From Bradyrhizobium sp. dw_411 (lineage in GTDB: Bacteria > Pseudomonadota > Alphaproteobacteria > Rhizobiales > Xanthobacteraceae), in NCBI RefSeq assembly GCF_018449695.1, contig NZ_JAAVUY010000004.1, positions 248,001 to 312,000 of the forward strand: 64,000 nucleotides of DNA, written 5' to 3'. How positions within the stretch are numbered: the stretch's first letter is position 1; each line of letters starts with the position of its first letter. Below the pieces are notes generated by a model that did not search any database, was not told the origin of the DNA, and worked only from the letters and a program-made list of their open reading frames with translations. The translations under genes were made by a program, and so were the position numbers. Of the stretch, positions 35,040 through 43,776 are shown one piece after another.

Positions 35040-35831
35040 ATGACACAAGTTTTGACGCAGCAATCCGGCGTTCACTCCATCCGAACGGGACAACGCGGCG
35101 CACCACTGGTGGTACTGATCCACGCCGTCGGCGTCGATCTGACCTATTGGGGCGACCAGATCGAGATGCTGCAGGCATCCTACGACGTCGTGGCCTACGA
35201 TCTGCCGGGACACGGCGGATCGGCCAAACCCGCCAAGGGTTTTGGCTTTGCGGACGCCGTCGCCACCCTGACCCAGGTGATCACGAATGCGGCGGCCGGA
35301 CCGGCGCACATCATCGGACTATCGGTCGGCGGGATGATCGCGCAAAATTTCGCGCTCGCCCGGCCGGATCTGGTGCGCTCGCTTGTGCTGGTCGACACCA
35401 TCTCGACCTTTCCAGATGCCGTTCGAACAGCGCTGCAGGATCGCGCCAGACTGACGCGAACCGAAGGCATGGGCGCCATCCTGAAGCAGACGATCGAGCG
35501 CTGGTTCACCGCGGATTTCATCAAGCGCCGCCCGGACGTGATCGATCGCACCACCAAGACGTTGCTGGCCGACGATCCCGAGATTCATGCCGGCATGTGG
35601 GAAATGATCGCGACGCTCGACACCGCGCCGCGGCTGGCCAGCCTCAACAAGCCAACGCTCGTCGTGGTCGGCGAGCACGATCCAACCACGCCGGTGGCCG
35701 CCGCCCGCGCGATTGCCGAGCGCATTCCCGGCGCAGTTCTGCACATCCTGCCGGATGCGTCGCACATGGCGCCGCTCGAAAAGCCGTCGCAGGTGAACGA
35801 CATCTTGCAAGGTTTTCTGGCTGCCCATTGA
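35040..35831 (+). CDS. Alpha/beta hydrolase, enol-lactonase-like
   Basis: 263 residues. The fold is clear: VVLIHAVGVDLTYWGDQ (oxyanion strand), YDLPGHGGSAKP, nucleophile elbow GLSVGGMIAQ (Ser), VVGEHDPTTPVAAARAIA (acid Asp) and DASHMAPLEKP (His). This arrangement and length resemble 3-oxoadipate enol-lactonase and related lactone/ester hydrolases. The cluster has two hydrolases of lactone type (this one and the metallo protein), so a ring or ester substrate is plausible. No signal peptide, so it is cytoplasmic. Confidence 0.88.
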   Translation: MTQVLTQQSGVHSIRTGQRGAPLVVLIHAVGVDLTYWGDQIEMLQASYDVVAYDLPGHGGSAKPAKGFGFADAVATLTQVITNAAAGPAHIIGLSVGGMIAQNFALARPDLVRSLVLVDTISTFPDAVRTALQDRARLTRTEGMGAILKQTIERWFTADFIKRRPDVIDRTTKTLLADDPEIHAGMWEMIATLDTAPRLASLNKPTLVVVGEHDPTTPVAAARAIAERIPGAVLHILPDASHMAPLEKPSQVNDILQGFLAAH

Positions 35832-35862
35832 GCACGGCCGGACATTGTAACGGGAGAGCGTG

Positions 35863-36795
35863 ATGAGAATAGGCTTTGCAGGACTGGGCGCGATGGGCGG
35901 CCCAATGGCCGGTCATCTGCTGGATGCCGGCCATAAGCTCCTGGTGCTGACCCGGCGGCGTGAATCCGCCGCTGCCGCGATCGCCAAAGGCGCCGTCTGG
36001 GCTGAAACCGCAAAGGCCCTGGCCGCCGGTTCGGAGATGGTTTTCACAGTGCTGCCCGGTCCCGCCGAGATCGAGGCCATCATGGCGGGCGAAGATGGCC
36101 TGCGCGCCGGGTTTTCAGCCGGCACGCCCTATATCGATCTATCGACCAATTCCCCGGCGCTGGTCCGCAAGCTCTCGGCCGACCTGGCGGGCATCGGCGT
36201 GCCCATGCTCGATGCGCCGGTCAGCGGCGGCCCCAAGGGCGCAGCCTCGCGAAAGCTCGCGATCTGGGTCGGCGGTGAACGCGCGACCTATGACGCCTGC
36301 AAACCGATCCTCGATCTGCTCGGCGACCAGGTGCGCTATCTCGGGGCGAGCGGCAGCGCTTCGGTCGCCAAGCTCGTGCACAATTGCGCCAATTACGGCA
36401 TTCAGATGGTTCTGGCTGAAGCCTTCACGATGGGAGTCAAGGCCGGGGTCGATCCCGCCGCCCTGTTCGGCGCGATACGGCAAGGGTCGCTCGGCCGCCA
36501 GCGCGCCGTCGATCGCATGACCGATCAGTTTCTGCCGCATGAGTTCGACAATCCCGCTTTTGCGCTGGAACTGGCCCACAAGGACGTCTCGCTGGCTACG
36601 GCCCTCGGCCGCGAAAACGATGTGCCGATGCGCTTTGCCAATATGACGCTCGCCGAGATGACGGAAGCCCTCAACAAGGGCTGGGGAAAAAGAGATTCCC
36701 GCGTTGCGATGCTGATCCAGGAGGAACGCGCCGGTCTCGATATCCGGGTTCCCCGCAGCGTGCTGCAGGACATTCTCAAGAACGAGCCGCTCTGA
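35863..36795 (+). CDS. NAD-binding beta-hydroxyacid dehydrogenase (3-hydroxyisobutyrate dehydrogenase-like)
   Basis: 310 residues: MRIGFAGLGAMGGPMAGHLLDAG (Rossmann motif), LDAPVSGGPKGAASRKLAIWVGG (substrate signature DxPVSGG), and SASVAKLVHNCANYGIQMVLAEAF with the catalytic Lys in the GxxxxxKxxxN helix. These are all hallmarks of the beta-hydroxyacid dehydrogenase family. Start ATG 35863 follows GGGAG by six bases; a GTG three bases upstream is less likely. It oxidises or reduces a 3-hydroxy acid; the substrate is unknown. Confidence 0.9.
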   Translation: MRIGFAGLGAMGGPMAGHLLDAGHKLLVLTRRRESAAAAIAKGAVWAETAKALAAGSEMVFTVLPGPAEIEAIMAGEDGLRAGFSAGTPYIDLSTNSPALVRKLSADLAGIGVPMLDAPVSGGPKGAASRKLAIWVGGERATYDACKPILDLLGDQVRYLGASGSASVAKLVHNCANYGIQMVLAEAFTMGVKAGVDPAALFGAIRQGSLGRQRAVDRMTDQFLPHEFDNPAFALELAHKDVSLATALGRENDVPMRFANMTLAEMTEALNKGWGKRDSRVAMLIQEERAGLDIRVPRSVLQDILKNEPL

Positions 36796-36843
36796 CCTGC
36801 GCGGATCGCAGGCGGTTCGAACTTGACAAAAATCAGTCATAGG

Positions 36844-36856
36844 ATTGTCTGACAAT
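36844..36856. promoter_or_regulatory. Perfect GntR/FCD-type operator before the ABC transporter genes
   Basis: ATTGTC T GACAAT is a perfect 13-bp palindrome containing TTGTCTGACAA, which fits the TNGT-N3-ACNA pattern of FadR-type GntR operators. It lies 32 bp before the binding-protein start. A TTGACA hexamer at 36823-36828 lies just upstream, so a bound regulator would cover the promoter core. Confidence 0.65.
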
Positions 36857-36888
36857 CATATAAAAGACGGCGGCAAACGGAGGAAGCA

Positions 36889-37938
36889 ATGAAACAGTTC
36901 TCGACGGTTTTGGCGGCCGGCCTGGTGACGCTGACCGCAGCCAGCGCAGCGATGGCGGAAGACGCGGCACTGGAAAAAAAGAGTATCGCGATCGCGGTCG
37001 GTGGTTCCATCAGCCAGATGAACAAGGTCGGCTACGCCATTGCGCTCGCGCGCAAATATTTCGAGCAGGAAGGGCTGACGGTTGATTCAACCGCTTTCGC
37101 CTCGGGAACCGCGGGGCTGCAAAGCCTGGTGGCTGGCGGCGCCGATGTGGCGGAAGGCGCCTACGAGCACACGCTTCGCATGCAGGCAAAGGGCGTCAAT
37201 CTCACTTGCCTCGTCGCCTATGGCCGCTATCCCGCCAACGTCCTGGTGGTGCGGAAATCGATGACCGACAAGATCAAGACCGTGGCCGATCTGAAAGGCA
37301 AGAAGATCGGTATCTCGGCGCCGGGGTCTTCCACACAGAACTTTGTCGCCGGCCTGATGGAACGCGCTGGCGTGTCCTGGAAAGAGGCCAGCTATGTCTC
37401 GATCGGCACCGGCCCGAGCGCGGTTGCCGCGATGAAAACCGGCGGCGAACTCGATGCGCTGGTGAATCTCGATCCGGCGATCAATGCCTTGGTGGACGGT
37501 GGAGATGCGGTCGTCCTTTCCGACAGCCGGACGGAGGAAGGCACCAAAGCCGCTTTCGGTGGCGACTATCTTGCCGACTGCCTGTTTGCCAAGACCGAAT
37601 TCTACAAGGCCAATCCCAATACGTCGCAGGCCATTGTCAACGCGATGGTTCACGCGATGCAGTGGCTGAAAACCGCCTCGATCGACGACATCATCAAGTC
37701 GCTGCCTCCCGCCTATTACAAGAGCGACGAAAAGCTCTACCGGGAGTCCCTGGAGAAGAACATTTCCGCTTTCCAGTGGGATGGCTTCATCACGCCGGAA
37801 GCCTCCAAGAACGTGCTGGATTCCATTGCGGTTCTCGAACCAGCGCTGCGGCAGACCAAAATCGATTTCAGCATCACCTACGACAACAAGCTGATCGAAA
37901 CCGCGCTGAAGAAATACCACTCACCGGTATCGCAGTGA
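36889..37938 (+). CDS. ABC transporter substrate-binding protein (NMT1/SsuA-like, NitT/TauT family)
   Basis: 349 residues with a Sec signal peptide (MKQFSTVLAAGLVTLTAASAAMA, cut near AMA-E). The fold follows the NMT1/SsuA type: GYAIALARKYFEQEGL, TAGLQSLVAGGADVAEGAYEHTLRMQAKG, TVADLKGKKIGISAPGSSTQNF. Proteins of this class bind sulfonates, aromatic acids, thiamine precursors and similar. GGAGG precedes the ATG. It is the first gene of the transporter part, directly behind the palindromic operator. Confidence 0.92.
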   Translation: MKQFSTVLAAGLVTLTAASAAMAEDAALEKKSIAIAVGGSISQMNKVGYAIALARKYFEQEGLTVDSTAFASGTAGLQSLVAGGADVAEGAYEHTLRMQAKGVNLTCLVAYGRYPANVLVVRKSMTDKIKTVADLKGKKIGISAPGSSTQNFVAGLMERAGVSWKEASYVSIGTGPSAVAAMKTGGELDALVNLDPAINALVDGGDAVVLSDSRTEEGTKAAFGGDYLADCLFAKTEFYKANPNTSQAIVNAMVHAMQWLKTASIDDIIKSLPPAYYKSDEKLYRESLEKNISAFQWDGFITPEASKNVLDSIAVLEPALRQTKIDFSITYDNKLIETALKKYHSPVSQ

Positions 37939-37981
37939 TCCCGGTGCAGACCAACTCATCCATTTACCTGATGGACATCAA

Positions 37982-38836
37982 ATGATTGCCTCCCTGAAGA
38001 GAGCCGATAACCTTGCCACGATGGCTCCGGCCGCCAGGAAGGCCGAGGCCGCATTGACCTTCGATCACGTGACGGTCCGCTTCGACGACTACACGGCCGT
38101 CGCGGATGCCTCGATCACGGTCGGCGACGGCGAATTCGTATCGATCGTCGGCCCGACCGGCTGCGGCAAATCAACCCTGCTCAACGTCGCCGCCGGCCTT
38201 CTCGAGCCGACCGCGGGCGACATCAGCGTCTATGGCAAGTCGCTCGAAGGCCTCAATCGCCAGGCCGGCTACCTGTTTCAGGCGGATGCGCTGATGCCGT
38301 GGCGAACCGCCCTCAGCAACGTGACCGCCGGTCTCGAATATCGACGGATGGCGCCGAAAGACGCCGAGGAACTCGGCCGCAAATGGCTCGCGCGTGTCGG
38401 CCTGAACGGCCATCACGAGCGTTTTCCTCATCAGTTGTCAGGCGGCATGCGCAAGCGCGTCGCACTCGCGCAGACGCTGATCATGGACCCCAAGATCATC
38501 CTGATGGATGAGCCATTCAGCGCGCTCGACGTCCAGACGCGGGTCTTGATGGAAAACGAATTGCTGGCGCTTTGGATGGCAGACAAGAAATCGGTGATGT
38601 TCATCACCCACGATCTTGAGGAGGCGATCTCGCTGTCCGACCGCGTGATCATCCTCTCCGCTGGTCCGGGAACGCATCCGATCGCCGAATTCGTGATCGA
38701 CCTGCCGCGTCCGCGCGACGTCTCCGAAGTGCGGATGACGCCGCGCTTTGTCGAGCTGCACCACCATATCTGGGAAACCATGCGAGAAGAGGTCTTGAAG
38801 GCTTATGAGCGAAATCAGCACAAGCTTGCCGACTAG
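37982..38836 (+). CDS. ABC transporter ATPase (NitT/TauT family)
   Basis: 284 residues with all ABC motifs: Walker A GPTGCGKST, Q-loop YLFQADALMPW, signature LSGGM, Walker B IILMDEP, and the H-loop FITHD. AALTFDHVTVRFDDYTAV starts the domain after a short N-terminal extension of about 25 residues. The signature is LSGGM rather than LSGGQ, as in many NitT/TauT ATPases. Its last 32 bases overlap the permease gene. Confidence 0.94.
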   Translation: MIASLKRADNLATMAPAARKAEAALTFDHVTVRFDDYTAVADASITVGDGEFVSIVGPTGCGKSTLLNVAAGLLEPTAGDISVYGKSLEGLNRQAGYLFQADALMPWRTALSNVTAGLEYRRMAPKDAEELGRKWLARVGLNGHHERFPHQLSGGMRKRVALAQTLIMDPKIILMDEPFSALDVQTRVLMENELLALWMADKKSVMFITHDLEEAISLSDRVIILSAGPGTHPIAEFVIDLPRPRDVSEVRMTPRFVELHHHIWETMREEVLKAYERNQHKLAD

Positions 38837-39638
38837 CGCGGTCGCGACGCCCCGTCGCCGTCCCGTCAAGAAAGCCGGATTACCGAGCCGCGGCACCATG
38901 GTAGCGCTGCAGATCGCGCTATTGTTCGCAGCGTTCGCGACGTGGTTTGCACTGGTCAAGCTCAAGATCCTGCCGGTGTTCTTTTTCGGCGATCCGGTGC
39001 TAGTCTTGCAGCAGATCGTCGACTGGGTGGTGACCGGCGAGGTCTTTGTCCATCTCGCGACAACGCTGATTGAAACGATTCTGGGCTTCCTGATCGGCAT
39101 TGCCTTCGGCGTCGCGGGCGGCGTGTGGCTTGGCCTGTCTCCCCTCACCGCTGCCCTGCTCGATCCCTACATCAAGGCGTTCAACGCGATGCCGCGGGTC
39201 GTGCTCGGCCCGATCTTCATCGTCTGGTTCGGACTTGGCATCACCTCCAAGGTGGTGCTTGGCGTCACCCTGGTGTTCTTCGTGGTGTTCTTCAACGTGT
39301 TCCAGGGTGTGCGCGAAGTCAGCCCGGTCGTGCTCGCCAATGCGCGGATGCTCGGCGCCAATCGCAGCCAGTTGCTGCGGACGGTCTATATCCCCTCGGC
39401 CATGAGCTGGGTGTTTTCGAGCCTGCACATGTCGGTCGGCATGGCGTTTGTCGGCGCGGTGATCGGCGAATATCTCGGCTCGTCGCGTGGGATCGGCTAC
39501 CTGATCCTGCAGGCGGAATCGACCTTCGACGTCAACGCGGTGTTCGCCGGCATTCTGGTGCTGACGGTGTTCGCACTTCTGCTCGATACCTCGGTCACCC
39601 TGGTCGAACGGCGCCTGATCGTGGGCCGTCCGACCTGA
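38805..39638 (+). CDS. ABC transporter permease (NitT/TauT family)
   Basis: 277 residues with about six membrane helices. The EAA-type cytoplasmic loop appears as VREVSPVVLANARMLGANRSQLLRTVYIPSAM, and VLGPIFIVWFGLGITSKVVLG is characteristic of the SsuC/TauC group. The start MSEISTSLP overlaps the ATPase gene in another frame, so translation is probably coupled. It converges with an MFS gene with a 9-bp gap and ends the cluster. Confidence 0.93.
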   Translation: MSEISTSLPTSAVATPRRRPVKKAGLPSRGTMVALQIALLFAAFATWFALVKLKILPVFFFGDPVLVLQQIVDWVVTGEVFVHLATTLIETILGFLIGIAFGVAGGVWLGLSPLTAALLDPYIKAFNAMPRVVLGPIFIVWFGLGITSKVVLGVTLVFFVVFFNVFQGVREVSPVVLANARMLGANRSQLLRTVYIPSAMSWVFSSLHMSVGMAFVGAVIGEYLGSSRGIGYLILQAESTFDVNAVFAGILVLTVFALLLDTSVTLVERRLIVGRPT

Positions 39639-39647
39639 AGCGGCGCC

Positions 39648-40898
39648 TCACGGAAGAGCCAAGAGCGCGCTGGCGATCGCCAATGTCACCAGCGCCGACA
39701 GCGCGAGCGACCAGTGCACGCCGATCAGGCTGCCCAACAGGCCGACGGAAAGGCCACTGAAAGCGCGCAGGCCAAGGCTCGACATGTTGAACAGGCCGAT
39801 GACCCGGCCACGCATGTCGAGCGGCGCATTCAACTGCACCAGGCTCTGCGCCATCGCATTAAAGGACAGTTCCAGGAATCCCGCGGCAAACAGGAAGCCG
39901 AGCGCGAGAATGTAGCTGTTGGCCAGCGAGAAGATCGCCAGCGCGGCACACCACAATATCGCGAGCACGATCGCGGTACGCGGGCGCGGCGGCAGCAATC
40001 GCCCGCCTTCGAGCACAATGCCCGCCAGCAATCCGCCGCCAGCGTCGGCGGCCAGCAGCATGCTGTAGGATATGCCGGGGTCGCCATGGCCGAGATCGCT
40101 GGCAAAACCCGGCATCTGCGAGCTATAGGCATTGCCGACAAAGAAGGACGCTGCGCCGGCCAATAGCGTCATCGAGACGATGACGGAATGATTTTTGATG
40201 TCGCGTATCGTCTGCACGATGTCGGCAAGTCCGCGGACGGCACGGCGCGGTCCGGGCTTGCCCGAGCGAAAGCGCGGACCATAGGGCGCGTTCACAAGCC
40301 ACAACACCAGCGGCAGGTAAAATAGCGTGTTGAGCATGATTCCGAGCGCCGGTCCGAATGCGAGCAGGATGGCGGCGCCGACCGCGGGGCCAACCAGCAC
40401 CGCAAGATAACGCGCCATCGCATTGAGGCGCACCGCGCTTTCCAGATCCTGCGGGCCGACGATATCATAGAGCAGCATCTGGTTCGGCGTCTGCCACAGC
40501 ACGCCCGCGCAGCCGTGAATGACCAGGATCACCATGGCCTGCCACATCTGCAGGGTATCGGTGATGAAGAAATAGCCCCAGCTCAGCGATGCGATAATGA
40601 AGAGCGCCATGCCGATCTGGATGATCCGGCGCGGGTCGAACCGATCGGCCAGCGCGCCAGAGGCGACCGAGAACAGCAGGAACGGCAGCCAATGCGACAC
40701 GACCGCGAAACCGCCCAGCGCCGGTGAGTGAAATTTCTGAAACACCACCCAGTAGCTGATGACGTGCTCGACATTGTCGGCCATCATCGCAAGCACGAAT
40801 GTCGTGAACTGGGCGCGGAAACCCGCGTGACGCATCGCCGCAAAGGAGCGCTTCGCGGGCGGCGGTGCGCTGACGGGAGCAGTTTTCGTATCAGTCAT
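39648..40898 (-). CDS. MFS transporter (MFS_3/enterobactin-exporter-like)
   Basis: 416 residues with about twelve hydrophobic segments. An N-terminal cytoplasmic stretch precedes RAQFTTFVLAMMADNVEHVISYWVVF, and the loop GALADRFDPRRIIQIGMALF holds the conserved MFS motif A (G-x-L-a-D-r-x-x-r). Ligand unknown. It may be an exporter. It is on the opposite strand from the ABC cluster and is followed 157 bp upstream by a second MFS gene of a different subfamily. Confidence 0.9.
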   Translation of the reverse strand: MTDTKTAPVSAPPPAKRSFAAMRHAGFRAQFTTFVLAMMADNVEHVISYWVVFQKFHSPALGGFAVVSHWLPFLLFSVASGALADRFDPRRIIQIGMALFIIASLSWGYFFITDTLQMWQAMVILVIHGCAGVLWQTPNQMLLYDIVGPQDLESAVRLNAMARYLAVLVGPAVGAAILLAFGPALGIMLNTLFYLPLVLWLVNAPYGPRFRSGKPGPRRAVRGLADIVQTIRDIKNHSVIVSMTLLAGAASFFVGNAYSSQMPGFASDLGHGDPGISYSMLLAADAGGGLLAGIVLEGGRLLPPRPRTAIVLAILWCAALAIFSLANSYILALGFLFAAGFLELSFNAMAQSLVQLNAPLDMRGRVIGLFNMSSLGLRAFSGLSVGLLGSLIGVHWSLALSALVTLAIASALLALP

Positions 40899-41055
40899 GA
40901 AGGACCATCAGAGGCTGCGCGGTGTGAGGGTCACATCCGCAGCTTGATGCATTTGGATATGTTCGGACAGATTCCCAATGTGGGCGATCTTATCGTTCAC
41001 CCCACCGCCATGTCGATGGCGGATCAAGGGCTTGCATGCATGGCACGCATTCCGT

Positions 41056-42411
41056 TCACGCCGCTGGACTGAGCTGCATCCGCTTGATTTCCCCGACCAC
41101 CACCAGATAGCTGAACACCGCCACCAGGGCATTGGCGCCGACGAACACCAGCGCGCCATTGAAGGAGCCGGTGCCCTGAATGATGTAGCCGATGATAATC
41201 GGCGTCGTGATCGATGAAATGTTTCCAAACATATTGAACAGCCCGCCGCTCAGGCCGGCGATTTCCCTCGGGCAAGTGTCCGAGATCACGGCCCATCCAA
41301 GCGCTCCGATACCTTTGCCAAAGAACGCGAACGCGATGATCACGACGACAAGCCACTGCGCGTCCACATAGTTGCAGATCACCATGCTGGTCGACAGCAG
41401 CATTCCCGCCACGATCGGCGTCTTGCGCGCCACCGTCAGCGACCACCCTCGTCGCAGGATAAAATCCGAAATCACGCCCCCGAGCACGCCGCCCAGAAAG
41501 CCGCAGATCGCCGGTATCGAAGCCACCATGCCCGCATTGAGGATCGACATGCCGCGCTGCTGGACCAGATAGACCGGAAACCAGGTGATGAAGAAGAACG
41601 TCAGGGTGTTGATGCAATACTGACCCAGGTAGATGCCGAGCATCATTCGGTTGCTGACGAGCTGGCGCAGATAATCCCATTTAAACGGTTGCTGCATACC
41701 CCGATTTGGCGCGGCTTCCTGCCCCTTCGCGGCATCCATATTGACCAAGGCACCGCCGCGCTCGATGTAGTCGAGCTCGGCACGGCCGATCCGCGGATGC
41801 TGATTGGGCGCGTAAATCACCCAAAGCCAGATGACGGAAACCAGAACACCAATCAGGCCCATGAAATAGAAAACGTAGGGCCATCCGAGCGAGACCGTGA
41901 TCCAGCCCATGATCGGCGCGAACAACACGGTCGCGAAATATTGCGCCGAGTTGAAAATCGCCGACGCGGTGCCGCGCTCATTGGCCGGAAACCACGCCGC
42001 TACAATACGCGCGTTGGCTGGAAAGGAAGGCGATTCAGCAAAGCCTACCAGGAACCGCAGAGCAAACAACGCATAGACGGCCGATGTCGCGGCGAACAGA
42101 CCAACCGCCCCCTGCAGCAGCGTGAAGAGCGACCATGTAAAAATGCTGACGAAGTAAACCGACTTCGATCCAAACCGATCCAGCAGCCAGCCGCCCGGAA
42201 TTTGTCCGATCACGTAGGACCAGCCGAAGGCAGAGAAGACGAATCCCATCTGCACGGCGCTCAGCCCGAGATCCCTGGACAGAACCGGCCCCGCGATCGC
42301 AATCGTGGCACGATCGGCGTAATTGACGATGGTCACGGCAAACAACATTGCAACGATGGAGAAGCGCACCCGCCCGATGGCCGTCACGGGGTCGCTGACC
42401 GCGGCGGTCAT
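41056..42411 (-). CDS. MFS transporter, anion:cation symporter (ACS) type
   Basis: 451 residues with twelve membrane segments and ACS-family features: VNYADRATIAIAGPVLSRDLGLSAVQMGFVFSAFGWSYVIGQIPGGWLLDRFGSK, and AESPSFPANARIVAAWFPANERGTASAIFNSAQYF. This group (hexuronate, glucarate, phthalate and other organic anions) imports carboxylates with protons. It may supply substrate to a neighbouring catabolic pathway, but no gene here fixes the ligand. Confidence 0.92.
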   Translation of the reverse strand: MTAAVSDPVTAIGRVRFSIVAMLFAVTIVNYADRATIAIAGPVLSRDLGLSAVQMGFVFSAFGWSYVIGQIPGGWLLDRFGSKSVYFVSIFTWSLFTLLQGAVGLFAATSAVYALFALRFLVGFAESPSFPANARIVAAWFPANERGTASAIFNSAQYFATVLFAPIMGWITVSLGWPYVFYFMGLIGVLVSVIWLWVIYAPNQHPRIGRAELDYIERGGALVNMDAAKGQEAAPNRGMQQPFKWDYLRQLVSNRMMLGIYLGQYCINTLTFFFITWFPVYLVQQRGMSILNAGMVASIPAICGFLGGVLGGVISDFILRRGWSLTVARKTPIVAGMLLSTSMVICNYVDAQWLVVVIIAFAFFGKGIGALGWAVISDTCPREIAGLSGGLFNMFGNISSITTPIIIGYIIQGTGSFNGALVFVGANALVAVFSYLVVVGEIKRMQLSPAA

Positions 42412-42494
42412 TACGGATGTTCCCTTCCCAGGTCGATTTTGCCGCAGAATCGCGATGCGCTAGAGATGCTGGCTATTGAGATAATGTTTTACGA

Positions 42495-42517
42495 CCCGCA
42501 GTTCCCGGACCTGCGGG
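42495..42517 (-). terminator. Terminator-like hairpin
   Basis: CCCGCAG and CTGCGGG with a nine-base loop lie 51 bp after the end of the small gene at 42568 on the minus strand, before the MFS gene start. No clear T-run is present, so it may be an intrinsic terminator or only a transcript stem. Confidence 0.5.
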
Positions 42518-42567
42518 GCGGCCCAGAATACGGCCCGCGAAGTTCCGGATCCGCACACATGGTTACC

Positions 42568-42780
42568 TTAACGTTTCTCTGCGGTCGGATACACCAGCGA
42601 TTGGTCCTCCAGCTCGTCCGTGGGAAGCTTGTGCACACCTGCCATTGTGTGCAGTTCCAGCAAGGATGGCATGGCGGCAGTCGCAGCAGACAATTCGACC
42701 GCCGCGGTTCGGGAGCGCAGTACGAACCCAGCTCCAATCACGGCAACGAGTACGATTGCGGAAACCACTAGGCGTTTCAT
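42568..42780 (-). CDS. Small single-membrane-helix protein of the formate dehydrogenase region
   Basis: 70 residues: a short basic start, one hydrophobic helix (VVSAIVLVAVIGAGFVL), then an extracytoplasmic tail ending ELEDQSLVYPTAEKR. GGAGG stands seven bases before ATG 42780, strong evidence that it is translated. Its position downstream of the TorD-like chaperone operon suggests a linked, unknown envelope role. I do not recognise the family. Confidence 0.75.
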   Translation of the reverse strand: MKRLVVSAIVLVAVIGAGFVLRSRTAAVELSAATAAMPSLLELHTMAGVHKLPTDELEDQSLVYPTAEKR

Positions 42781-42937
42781 GGCAAACCTCCGGCTTCGAG
42801 TCTTGAATTTGTCGGTGTACCTCTGAGAAGGTTCGAAATTTAAGCGCCATCAACAAAAGGCATTATCACTGACCAAATCACCGACTCAGGACGTCTTGCA
42901 GCTCAACGCGTATTCTTAGTCTTGCAACCATGCAGAA

Positions 42938-43063
42938 CTAGTTTCGTGCGCTGGATTCGGCAAACGCGACCGAAACAGGCTCCTGCGCAAAATTGATCAG
43001 AATAGTAGCGGCTCCGCCAGCAATAATGCCTGCGATCAGGCATGCGAGGATGAATGCGCGCAT
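42938..43063 (-). CDS. 41-residue membrane peptide with strong ribosome-binding site
   Basis: Starts at ATG 43063, stop TAG at 42938-42940. Sequence begins MRAFILACLIAGIIAGGAATI, a single hydrophobic helix rich in Gly/Ala, then a short polar tail NFAQEPVSVAFAESSARN. GGAG lies close upstream (AGGAGAAAG before the ATG). The helix plus tail resembles the adjacent 70-residue protein in plan (one helix, polar C-terminus). It could be a membrane-anchored partner or an uncleaved signal peptide; function unknown. Confidence 0.65.
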   Translation of the reverse strand: MRAFILACLIAGIIAGGAATILINFAQEPVSVAFAESSARN

Positions 43064-43099
43064 CGTACTTTCTCCTGAAAAGGCCAATCGGACAGATAT

Positions 43100-43723
43100 T
43101 CAAGACGACAGGGCAAATCCCTCTGTTTCGATATCCACGAACGTTCGCCCCAACAACCCTACGCTAGCGTAAAAGTCGGCCGATTGAGCGTTCTCCAGAT
43201 CAACAAAAAAACGTCTGATCCAGGGAGCGAGATGTTTTTTAAAGAACTCGCGATCCGCACCCGCCGGACTGACAATATCTCCGCGGATAAGTCCAGCCAT
43301 GACTTCGCAAACAATGGCCACGTGATCCTCGGGCTCCGAATTTCCTGCCGTGCTCTCGACGCCGAGTTGCTGAAGGGTTTCGCGCAACCGTCCGAGCGGC
43401 CGGCCGTAGAGCGACCCCGTCAAATAGTGCGATGCGTAAGGCAACAGCGGGCTCTTCCCCAGCCCGGCAAATAAGCCGAAATACTCCCGGGCTGCGCTTT
43501 CCTCATTTGTCCTGCCGGCGGCCTGCCCGAGCGCTGTATGCGCTGACCCAAGCGGGCTTGCGTCGCCACGCAGCAACGCCAGCCGCCCGATCATCTGGAT
43601 ATCGGGGCTGCGGGACAGCAAGACCGAAAGCAGCGCATATTCCTGCGCACGCGCATGATCGATCTCATCGACAGCGCGCTCCGAGGAAATATGCGATGTG
43701 GTTTCCTGCATCTGCTCCATCAT
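43100..43723 (-). CDS. TorD/DmsD-like molybdoenzyme chaperone
   Basis: About 207 residues from ATG 43723; a TTG one codon earlier and ATG 43720 are alternatives. Mostly helical, with the TorD-family features: REYFGLFAGLGKSPLLPYASHYLTGSLYGRPLGRLRETL and EPEDHVAIVCEVMAGLI, resembling the (E/D)PxDH and Y-x-S-x-Y motifs of the family. These proteins bind the Tat signal of a molybdoenzyme and guide cofactor insertion. It is next to the DUF3305-DUF6505 operon and in the same region as a Tat-exported formate dehydrogenase alpha subunit, the likely client. Confidence 0.85.
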   Translation of the reverse strand: MMEQMQETTSHISSERAVDEIDHARAQEYALLSVLLSRSPDIQMIGRLALLRGDASPLGSAHTALGQAAGRTNEESAAREYFGLFAGLGKSPLLPYASHYLTGSLYGRPLGRLRETLQQLGVESTAGNSEPEDHVAIVCEVMAGLIRGDIVSPAGADREFFKKHLAPWIRRFFVDLENAQSADFYASVGLLGRTFVDIETEGFALSS

Positions 43724-43776
43724 CAATCCCTGACCTGTAAATCCGCCGGTGCGGGTGGCAGCCGCCCCGATCGAAC

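Noticed and set aside
36823..36856. Full sigma-70 promoter with TTGACA at 36823
   Set aside because: No acceptable -10 hexamer is found at 16-18 bp, so I report only the palindrome.
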